This document shows, one piece after another, positions 7,063 through 13,417 of a DNA stretch of 64,000 nucleotides. The position numbers and the translations under genes are program-made. This stretch comes from a virus. Each line of letters opens with the position of its first letter. Within the stretch, counting starts at the first letter, position 1. The stretch lies in IMG/VR virus record IMGVR_UViG_3300037247_001169, positions 1-64,000 of that record. One strand, written 5' to 3'. Below the pieces are notes generated by a model. It ran no database searches and had not been told where the DNA came from. It saw only the letters and a program-made list of their open reading frames with translations.

Positions 7063-7487
7063 ACTGTTTCAATCAAGGGCAGACTCGGCAGTTGTAACAG
7101 GACTACCGGTCGTCCCGTTGCCGCCTGCAACGCCACCCGCCCGGCCGCCTGCGAGAGCCACGGGTATAGGCGCGTTCAAAGAATTCTCATTCAAGACCCG
7201 CGGCCGGATTCCTCAGTCCGGCTCCGGCGTCTCGGATAGGATGCTGGCAGTCACGCACACCGAGCACGTCTCCCCAATCTCTCAGGCGCTGCCACGCCTC
7301 GCGGGCCCGCTAAGACCGGCCCTCACGGCTCTCGCGAGCCGAGTCTCCCGATACAACCGGCCTCAAGTTCTCTACGACTGCACCCACGCGAGCCGCACCG
7401 TGGCATTGCCGACCCGCGGGGGTTGCGGGTCTAAAACGAGACCCTGCGGCGGTCGCGGAGGCGACCGTATCCTTGGCGTTGGTCGTT
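7063..7487. other. Conserved non-coding, hairpin-rich element
   Basis: Bases 7196-7395 align closely with 60275-60475. The copies differ by several indels not divisible by three (for example CTCTCAGG here against CTCTCCAGG), so no reading frame is kept. Strong hairpins are preserved: GCCGGA...TCCGGC near 7203-7224, and on the minus strand CTCGGCTC-GCGA-GAGCCG near 7320-7345, closed by a GNRA-type tetraloop. Bases 7063-7195 show no gene. Confidence 0.5.
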
Positions 7488-8000
7488 TTAGCCACGGTCG
7501 TGTCCTTCGTAGGTCGCGTGACCATAAGTCGCTATCAGCAGCGCATCCGCCATGCCGTCGTGGGGTTTCTTGCACCCGTCGGGTACAAGATTCAGCCTGG
7601 GATAGAGCCGCGACGCGGCCAGGACCGATGAACTCTTGCGTTCCCTGTAGTCGCCGGTCGGATACCCCTTGAGCATCACCTTCTGCCACGCCTGCGCCGA
7701 CACCAACACAAAGGGGACAGAGAATGCCGACAAGATACCTACCCATAGGCCGAATCCCTCCATTAGAGACCTGAGTCGGAGTCGCCCAGCAGTTGGCCCC
7801 ATTGTGGGTACGCTCTCTATGAAGGCGACGGCACCTGAACGGTGACATTCCAGCACGTGCACCATACCCGGCACGTCATACACGCGGCGTGATTGTTTGA
7901 ATGGTAACGTCGGCGTCGGTGTGGCGATAGCAACGCCGGTTCCCAGCTTGGCAACGCCGCCGCTCAATCCAACGTCTATGCCGATGATGATATCAGCCAT
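7488..8000 (-). CDS. RuvC-like Holliday junction resolvase
   Basis: 170 aa from MADIIIGIDVG. The RNase H fold signature is visible: first Asp in IIIGIDVG (residue 9), a middle Glu in VAFIES, and a C-terminal HDGMADALLIA with the last acidic residues. It would cut four-way or branched DNA during recombination and packaging. GGGAGGG precedes the start. In the second early region the same place holds an unrelated RusA-like enzyme. Confidence 0.8.
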   Translation of the reverse strand: MADIIIGIDVGLSGGVAKLGTGVAIATPTPTLPFKQSRRVYDVPGMVHVLECHRSGAVAFIESVPTMGPTAGRLRLRSLMEGFGLWVGILSAFSVPFVLVSAQAWQKVMLKGYPTGDYRERKSSSVLAASRLYPRLNLVPDGCKKPHDGMADALLIATYGHATYEGHDRG

Positions 8001-8337
8001 CCCTCCCCTCCATCGCGGCAAGCCACGCCGCGGCTATGGCGGCTTCGAGCGATTCAGACACGGCACTGCGACCTCCGCCCTTCGGTGGGATGTAATAAAC
8101 AAAGAAGTTCTCAGGCCGCGCATCAATTTCGACCTCCCTGGACATTCGCAGCAGCCCCATCGCCGCGGCCGGGTCGGTGTCGAAGAGGGGCATCGCGGCC
8201 AACGACTTGCCGTTCGGATGAAGCCAGTCCGTACTCCTGCCCCCGATAGGCAAAGGCCCCTCAAGTCGCTTCGCGTGCTCCGGACTCCCCGGCGGCTTCC
8301 ACCCGAGCTTCAGGGCGATTTGTTCGTTGATGTCGAT
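7993..8337 (-). CDS. Phage ABA-sandwich-type protein without a normal start
   Basis: The product from IDINEQIALKLGWK onward, with a later FDTDPAAAMGLL segment, resembles the small phage ABA sandwich domain proteins. The frame is open from an in-frame TAA near 8390, but holds no ATG, GTG or TTG before this segment; the first conserved Ile is at 8337. Either a rare start (ATC/ATT) is used, or a one-base error or frameshift from the upstream gene. Function of the family is unknown. Confidence 0.6.
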   Translation of the reverse strand: MDINEQIALKLGWKPPGSPEHAKRLEGPLPIGGRSTDWLHPNGKSLAAMPLFDTDPAAAMGLLRMSREVEIDARPENFFVYYIPPKGGGRSAVSESLEAAIAAAWLAAMEGRDG

Positions 8338-8594
8338 GACTGTTTCTCCATTGCCTCGCGGGCGATGCCGTCCAATATCTCCAAGACTTCGGGCTGCGCC
8401 TTGACGTCGAGATTACGCATGGCGACGGACAGCATCTCCCACAGCGGTTCCACGTCGGCCTGGCTAGCTTCTATTAACGCGGCTTCGGTAACGCCCGGCA
8501 GGCACTCAAACACGGTCACCCGAAACCTCGCAAGGACAGCCAACCGCTCCTCCGCCTTCTTGAGATACGTCTCGGTGTCAGTGGGTTCAGGCAT
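8310..8594 (-). CDS. Helical hypothetical protein, 94 aa
   Basis: Shares TDTETYLKK..ER near the start and ADVEPLWEML in the middle with the 113-aa product at 62536-62877, also just downstream of RecT. Predicted all-helical. Its 3' end overlaps the ABA-type gene by about 28 bases. Role unknown; constant association with the recombination genes suggests an accessory. Confidence 0.75.
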   Translation of the reverse strand: MPEPTDTETYLKKAEERLAVLARFRVTVFECLPGVTEAALIEASQADVEPLWEMLSVAMRNLDVKAQPEVLEILDGIAREAMEKQSSTSTNKSP

Positions 8595-8865
8595 CGGGGG
8601 CTCCGGTGGGATGCCATTCGGCAGATAACCTGTGGTCGCTACGACAGAGCCGATCCGGGCCCGCTTGCAACAATCCGCCGTAGGATAGATGGGCCAAACG
8701 ACGTTCTAACTCCTGACGCATCATGCGGTGCGACACAAGGCTATGAGATTGTTTGTTCACGAGTTCTCCAAGCGTTCGTCCGGGCCAGTGTCTCACCAAT
8801 TGCAGGACCGCCACATTCGCGCGATGGCTATCGGATGCGAGCTGCGCATCGGATAGAGGGCTCAC
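8587..8865 (-). CDS. Winged-helix-like protein, 92 aa
   Basis: GTG start overlapping the RecT stop (GTGA). Residues about 15-65 (VLQLVRHWPGRTLGELVNK...) have the helix pattern of a small winged helix domain. Absent from the right-hand region, where RecT is followed directly by the helical protein. A DNA-binding accessory of recombination is a reasonable guess. Confidence 0.65.
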   Translation of the reverse strand: MSPLSDAQLASDSHRANVAVLQLVRHWPGRTLGELVNKQSHSLVSHRMMRQELERRLAHLSYGGLLQAGPDRLCRSDHRLSAEWHPTGAPDA

Positions 8866-10037
8866 GTATTCTCCCCGGGGGCTCCGGACTTGGACGTCTT
8901 TTCCAGCCGCGCCCTGACCTGCTCGTACATCTCCCTGAGTTTCCCCGGGTCGTTCACGGAATAGCACGCCCCGATATGCGGCCAGTCCTGGCCGGCCGCC
9001 AGGCTCCATTGGTGAAGCAACTGATTGGCGTCGGGAGTATTGAGTTCCGCGAACACGGTCGTCAACCCACGTTGCAGCACGCCGACCGAAGCCGGATCGT
9101 CTGCGGGCGCCTCGGGTGCAGGTTCGGCCGGCGGGGGCGCCGCGGCCTTCGACTTCGAGCACCTGTCCGCGTGCTGGTAACCGCGTCCGTGCTTCTTGCC
9201 GCCGCACTCAGGGCAGGTTTCGACTTTGGCTGGCGGAGGTGGGGGCGGTTCGGGTTCCGGGGTCTCGGCTTGCGTTTGTGGCGCGCCGTCGACGTCGGCA
9301 ACGAACGTGCCACCGCCCGGATCGGGCATCGTCACGGTTTCCGGCTCCGGCGCCGCTTCCGGCTGCTTCGTGACCTTCGACGCGTCGAAGGGTTCGCGCG
9401 GGGCCTGGGTTTTGCCACTGAGGTCAAGGCCGTTGAGCACATCGTCAACCGCCATTTCCTCGCGGGAGTAGAGGCCCTTGGTGATGTCGGGAAACGTATA
9501 ACGCAATCCGAAGCTGCGGGCGCGTCGCAGGAGCATGTGCTTTGGGTACGATCGGTATGTCTGTTTATCCCATAGCTTCGCTTTCTTGGCGTCGGCCACC
9601 GAGAACGTCTCTTTGCGCGGCTTCCCGCCGATGCGACCAACGATGCAGTAGGCTTCGAGTGTGTCGCCCTCGCCAGTCCATCCTTCCTCAAACACGGTTT
9701 GGTCGAAGAGCGACGTCTTGCGCATGCACAGGCCCAAAAGCATGTCGCCCCAGACCGTCGGCCGGCCATTGATGACGGCGATATTCTGAACGGACTGCAC
9801 GGGATCGATGCCCAACTCGGCGCCGAACTGCATAGCGACAACAATCCCCTGCTGGTTCATCCCGTCTGGCGCCCAACCGGCCTTGCCGACGCAGGCGGCG
9901 AATCGCCAGTAGTCGTCCATCGTCTGCAATTGCATGCCGAGCTGCCCGCTTGGCGGCGGGGTGCTTGGTACTGTCGACCGCACTTGTTCGCGCGCTGCTG
10001 CCGCCGTCTGTTCCACTGCTGCTGTTGCCGTCGTCAT
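8862..10037 (-). CDS. RecT-family single-strand annealing protein
   Basis: 391 aa. The core (about residues 30-220) carries AMQFGAELGIDPVQSVQNIAV, then GRPTVWGD, the classic RecT-family signature; the C-terminal third is proline-rich with a CPECGGKKHGRGYQHADRC zinc-like cluster. It would coat ssDNA and anneal homologous strands with the exonuclease encoded at 10698-11282. A close homologue is at 62867-64000. ATGA overlap with the upstream gene. Confidence 0.9.
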   Translation of the reverse strand: MTTATAAVEQTAAAAREQVRSTVPSTPPPSGQLGMQLQTMDDYWRFAACVGKAGWAPDGMNQQGIVVAMQFGAELGIDPVQSVQNIAVINGRPTVWGDMLLGLCMRKTSLFDQTVFEEGWTGEGDTLEAYCIVGRIGGKPRKETFSVADAKKAKLWDKQTYRSYPKHMLLRRARSFGLRYTFPDITKGLYSREEMAVDDVLNGLDLSGKTQAPREPFDASKVTKQPEAAPEPETVTMPDPGGGTFVADVDGAPQTQAETPEPEPPPPPPAKVETCPECGGKKHGRGYQHADRCSKSKAAAPPPAEPAPEAPADDPASVGVLQRGLTTVFAELNTPDANQLLHQWSLAAGQDWPHIGACYSVNDPGKLREMYEQVRARLEKTSKSGAPGENT

Positions 10038-10705
10038 TCTGTCCTCCCTGCTGTTCTCGTGTCCTTGTACACTTCGATTCCGCCGACTTGCTCTTCGGCC
10101 AGCTTGCCCATCGATGTCGCCGCCGCGTCGATGGCCTTCATGTTCGGCATCAGGTATGCCCGCTTGATTTGTGATGCGTTGACGATCCTAGCCTTCCATA
10201 CCGTGCGATGCGAGATCCCCTTGACGTTCGGCACCTCGCTACGGATCACGGGGGGGGGCGGTGATGGCTCCGCGGCCACCATCGCCTCAGCCGCCTCCGG
10301 CATGTCCGCCTGTCGCAATTCTTCGGCCTTGCGCGCTTGCTCTTGTGCGAGACGTTGCCGTTCGCGCTCGGCCGCCTCTTGCTCGCGGCGCACGCGGGCT
10401 TCTTCCTCGCTCTTGTATCTGCCCATCTTGCCGTCAAACAGATCTTGCGCCACCTTAAACGGCCCGAGACACGTGTTCTCAAGAGCGCAGATAGACTTGT
10501 GGGCCCTATTGGCATCAGCCTTCGCTTCCTGGAACAGTGCCTTCACTGCCTTGATCCGGGACCGACAGCTCAGCGTATGTTCGCCGGCTATCTTGTACGA
10601 CGGCGCATCGGCCACCTCAAAAGCCGTGGCAAGCCGAACGAGGCTCGCACTTGCGGTGTCGAGATCTTTCGTGTCCGGCGCTGTGATCGTCGCCAGTTCA
10701 ATCAT
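10034..10705 (-). CDS. Coiled-coil recombination accessory protein
   Basis: 223 aa. A long Glu/Arg/Gln coiled coil (about residues 95-140) is followed by Pro-rich linker and a compact C-terminal domain (ISHRTVWKARI...IEVYKD). Proteins of this layout commonly sit between RecT and exonuclease genes in phages and are thought to assist annealing. Overlaps both neighbours, so one operon. Confidence 0.7.
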   Translation of the reverse strand: MIELATITAPDTKDLDTASASLVRLATAFEVADAPSYKIAGEHTLSCRSRIKAVKALFQEAKADANRAHKSICALENTCLGPFKVAQDLFDGKMGRYKSEEEARVRREQEAAERERQRLAQEQARKAEELRQADMPEAAEAMVAAEPSPPPPVIRSEVPNVKGISHRTVWKARIVNASQIKRAYLMPNMKAIDAAATSMGKLAEEQVGGIEVYKDTRTAGRTE

Positions 10706-11282
10706 CCTTTGCTCCCTTGTTTCCCCGGTAGTTGTAAGCGTTCAGGTAACTCAGCCACCCGGCGGCGTCCGCAGGGTCATCGTGCTCTACCCACTTGGCT
10801 TTGCCATTACGACCGAGGTAGACGCAGCCTCGCACGTTAACGCCTATGCAACATTGCCTGTAGCCCTCGGTCTGCAACGGATGCCACCACTCAGGGGCGC
10901 CGGTTTTGATGTCGAGGAGGACGGTTGCTAGTCCAAGGTTCAAGAACGAACCACGTCTATCAAGCGTCCCGGCATAGCCGAGCCTCGCGTTACCGACCAT
11001 GACTTGCGTTAATGCAGGCACAAAGCGCGTTTCCGCCCGAAACGCGATCCACGCCTTCGCATACCCAATGTATTGCGGGCAGTAGATTTCGGCGGCTTCG
11101 ATGTCCAGCTCGCCCTTGTCATGCAGCTCCGTCAGCGTATCGATTGCCTTGCCCCGTTCGCGCCCCTCTTCGGTGTACCAGCGGGTGTCCACGCAGTTCA
11201 TCACCTTGAGGATATGCGTCACGCTCGGGACCGGGAGGCCGTTGATCTTGTACGTGTGAGTTGGCTCGTGGAATTCAATCAC
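10698..11282 (-). CDS. PD-(D/E)XK-like exonuclease
   Basis: 194 aa. GYAGTLDRRGSF followed by LLDIKTG is the D...D-x-K core of RecB/lambda-exonuclease-type nucleases, with SVTHILK near the N-terminus as often found in that family. It would resect dsDNA ends to give ssDNA for RecT. Shorter than many relatives. The pairing with RecT and the coiled-coil protein supports the call. Confidence 0.8.
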   Translation of the reverse strand: MIEFHEPTHTYKINGLPVPSVTHILKVMNCVDTRWYTEEGRERGKAIDTLTELHDKGELDIEAAEIYCPQYIGYAKAWIAFRAETRFVPALTQVMVGNARLGYAGTLDRRGSFLNLGLATVLLDIKTGAPEWWHPLQTEGYRQCCIGVNVRGCVYLGRNGKAKWVEHDDPADAAGWLSYLNAYNYRGNKGAKDD

Positions 11283-11553
11283 TTACCGCCTCCGCGGGCA
11301 ACTCGATGACGACTTCCGCGCGGGGCGGGGGTTTGGCCCCGGACTTGACAGCCAGCGCCTCATGGACCTTCGCAATGCACCCTTCAAGGGTCGGGGCGGA
11401 ATGCCAGCTAACCTCCTCGTGGTACAATTTAATCTCGCCAAGCCGGGGAGGGATGCCAACGTGACAGTTCATTTCTATCTGCAGCGCGGTGTAGGCAGCC
11501 GGCCATTCCGCTTGCAGCCGCTTTCCGATCTCGCTAGTTCGTAACGTTTCCAT
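11275..11553 (-). CDS. Hypothetical protein, 92 aa
   Basis: No family recognised. Compact and mixed in composition, with a conserved-looking EIKLYHEEVSWHSAPTLEG segment and a proline-rich stretch near the C-terminus. Overlaps the exonuclease start by 8 bases, so it belongs to the recombination operon. Confidence 0.65.
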   Translation of the reverse strand: METLRTSEIGKRLQAEWPAAYTALQIEMNCHVGIPPRLGEIKLYHEEVSWHSAPTLEGCIAKVHEALAVKSGAKPPPRAEVVIELPAEAVSD

Positions 11554-11611
11554 TATTCACTCCTGTTTCACTGCCGACTCCGCGGGTTGGTCGTGGGGGC
11601 GGGGGGGGTTG

Positions 11612-11845
11612 TCATTCTTCATCCAACGCAATGCGGCCCTGCGCGTCCCTTTGGAACCCGTGTCTCGCATCCAAGCTCATAGTCCTGCACAAGCCGGCGG
11701 CGCAAAGGCGCAATATGCAACCGTCAGGCACGCATTTGCCCGCAGTATCGACTACACGCAGCTCGACCGTTCCATCCCCGACGTTGAATACGTCGATCTG
11801 CCTAATCGTCTCGGCCCCCGTTTCGCACACTCGCACCTTCATCAT
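11612..11845 (-). CDS. Hypothetical beta-rich protein, 77 aa
   Basis: Alternating hydrophobic and polar residues (TVELRVVDTAGKCVPDGCILRL) suggest a small beta domain; four cysteines. Starts at ATGATG overlapping the stop upstream. The 58 bases between its end and the next gene include a G-run near 11605. Function unknown. Confidence 0.65.
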   Translation of the reverse strand: MMKVRVCETGAETIRQIDVFNVGDGTVELRVVDTAGKCVPDGCILRLCAAGLCRTMSLDARHGFQRDAQGRIALDEE

Positions 11846-12159
11846 TCACTCTCCAAAAGCTCGCCCCCGCCCCGACGTGTTGTAGCACGCGAGACGGGGA
11901 CTCTCTCGCCAGTGGTTGCATTAGAAAAGAGAACCTCCGCCGACTCTCGCCGACGGAGGTCTCCGGAGGGAAAGAGGTTTCGGAAAAACCACAGCGGGAA
12001 AATCCCGCACGCACAGCAGGCGTACCAGAGCACGTCGGCCCCCGACCGCCCTTGTCCGCCAGCTACAATGTCTTCAGGAATCCCGCTCATGGCGAACTCT
12101 CGCTCTGCCATCTCGTCAGCAATGGCATCGGCTTCCGCGAGTTCACGTTCGGAGTTCAC
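11842..12159 (-). CDS. Single-span membrane protein, 105 aa
   Basis: GTG start overlapping the upstream stop (GTGA). Acidic N-terminus, then a hydrophobic cysteine-bearing helix (DVLWYACCACGIFPLWFF) followed by a basic region. Could be a small inner-membrane modulator; no family recognised. Confidence 0.65.
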   Translation of the reverse strand: MNSERELAEADAIADEMAEREFAMSGIPEDIVAGGQGRSGADVLWYACCACGIFPLWFFRNLFPSGDLRRRESAEVLFSNATTGERVPVSRATTRRGGGELLESE

Positions 12160-12499
12160 GCCTTCGCCTCCGCGTCTTCGGATTTCGTTTCGGGTTTCGG
12201 CTCCTGTGCGAATGCTCTCCGTTTCACCATGACCGCGGCGCGTGCGTCCTGAAACAGCCTCACAGATTCTTCCCGCCTTAGCGGAATTGCACCGTTGTCG
12301 ATCGCGTCTATCCGCTTCCCTTTGGTCAAGTCGTAGTGAGGCAGGAACCGGTGGTTCTGAAACCATGCCCGTTCAGGCCGATACTCAGAGTGAACTCGTG
12401 CAGTTCGGCCAGCGTGTCGGCCGTCAGGTGGGCAACCCATCCGTAGGGCCAGGCTGAGGACTCCGGCCATTGGATTCCTCCGTCGACGTAGACGCTCAT
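12156..12499 (-). pseudogene. DUF4031 protein, frameshifted
   Basis: From ATG 12499 the frame reads MSVYVDGG...WPYGWVAHLTADTLAELHEF, the opening of DUF4031. The second half of the domain (WFQNHRFLPHYDLTKGKR, then a DAIDNGA segment) continues in another frame to 12156. The switch falls near 12366-12376 and one missing base restores a full-length protein. DUF4031 proteins are short and common in phages; their role is unknown. Confidence 0.75.
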
Positions 12500-12568
12500 C
12501 GGGTGGGCTCCTGTGGGCTTGAGGGGTCCAACCGCCCAACCCGGGCCGTGCAGCTCGCCGTGCGTGAG

Positions 12569-12790
12569 TTATGGGCTCGCAGGGGCATTCTGTGGCGGCT
12601 CCGGAGTTTCAATGGGATTGGCGATTCCCGTCACGGATTCGACAGCCCGTTGAGCACCAACGGCCGCTGCAGCCGTCTCGATCGCCCAACGCACCCTGGA
12701 AATCGCCGTCGTGCAATAGGCCGGTGCTTTGCCTTCCAGCTTCGCTAGATCCTCATTTGGGACCTCCATCACCGTTACGCCCTGTGGCAT
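12569..12790 (-). CDS. First gene of the left early operon, 73 aa
   Basis: Hypothetical. ATG 12790 has a perfect AAGGAG 10 bases upstream and lies about 20 bases from the predicted transcription start of the strong promoter at 12816-12844. Helical N-terminal half and a Pro/Glu-rich tail. Position as the first early gene suggests a host-interaction or regulatory role, which the sequence does not prove. Confidence 0.65.
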   Translation of the reverse strand: MPQGVTVMEVPNEDLAKLEGKAPAYCTTAISRVRWAIETAAAAVGAQRAVESVTGIANPIETPEPPQNAPASP

Positions 12791-12815
12791 CGATTGTTCT
12801 CCTTTCGGCAGATCA

Positions 12816-12844
12816 AGTATAACCTACGCCTAGGCGGGATGCAA
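12816..12844 (-). promoter_or_regulatory. Sigma70-type early promoter with palindromic operator
   Basis: On the minus strand TTGCAT (12844-12839), a 17-base spacer and TATACT (12821-12816) give a near-consensus promoter. The spacer contains the perfect 10-bp palindrome CGCCTAGGCG (12827-12836), well placed for a repressor. It faces the early genes at 12.8-0 kb. Confidence 0.75.
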
Positions 12845-12924
12845 ATACAATTTAGGATTTTTCTGGATATGCCGCGTAAGCGGGCGCTAGGCAGCGACCT
12901 CGTCGACGCCATCTGGTCGGGCCG

Positions 12925-13116
12925 CTAGCCCTTGCCCTTGGCTTTCGCCGCGTCTGCCAGCGTTCGCACGGCCTCAAGCCGAAGCCAGCCCGCGAGGACG
13001 GTGAGGTTCGTGCCGGACATTCCGCCGATGAAATCCCGTAGCGTCTCCTCCGCCTCGACTACCGTCATTATGATGGGCTTGCCAACGTCTGAGTTTTTCA
13101 GTTCTTTCGGGTCCAT
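12925..13116 (-). CDS. Small helical protein, 63 aa
   Basis: Starts with MDPKEL after AGGAG at 6-10 bases. Predicted helices with a Lys-rich end (AKAKGKG). No family recognised. Lies between the early promoter and the tail-fibre gene, so it ends the structural transcript. Confidence 0.65.
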   Translation of the reverse strand: MDPKELKNSDVGKPIIMTVVEAEETLRDFIGGMSGTNLTVLAGWLRLEAVRTLADAAKAKGKG

Positions 13117-13133
13117 GCGTGCTCCTGTTCTGG

Positions 13134-13409
13134 CTACAAATCGTCTCCGCCGTGTTGGGTGGCCTGGCGATGCACGAGATTGAAATCCTGTGCAACCCTC
13201 GCCGCGAGGAGTTGAAGGCGCGCCATTGATTCGGTTGGCGGCCCGCCCGGAACGTCGGACCGTGAATGCAGCTCGGTCACGACCGTCGTGACAGATGCGT
13301 CAGGGACTTGGTCGCGAAGCGCACCTTCCGCATCATAGAACGGCACGACCGTCTCGATGCTCTGGTCACCCGGGACGCTCACGGCTTTGAGAAAAAACTG
13401 GGTACCCAT
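13134..13409 (-). CDS. Hypothetical protein, 91 aa
   Basis: The start MGTQFFLKAVSV is chosen because GGAGATATC precedes ATG 13409 and the longer reading runs into the tail-fibre gene. Small beta N-terminus (AVSVPGDQSIETVVPFYD), helical C-terminus. As the gene directly after the fibre it may be a fibre-related accessory, but nothing proves this. Confidence 0.6.
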   Translation of the reverse strand: MGTQFFLKAVSVPGDQSIETVVPFYDAEGALRDQVPDASVTTVVTELHSRSDVPGGPPTESMARLQLLAARVAQDFNLVHRQATQHGGDDL

Positions 13410-13417
13410 GATATCTC

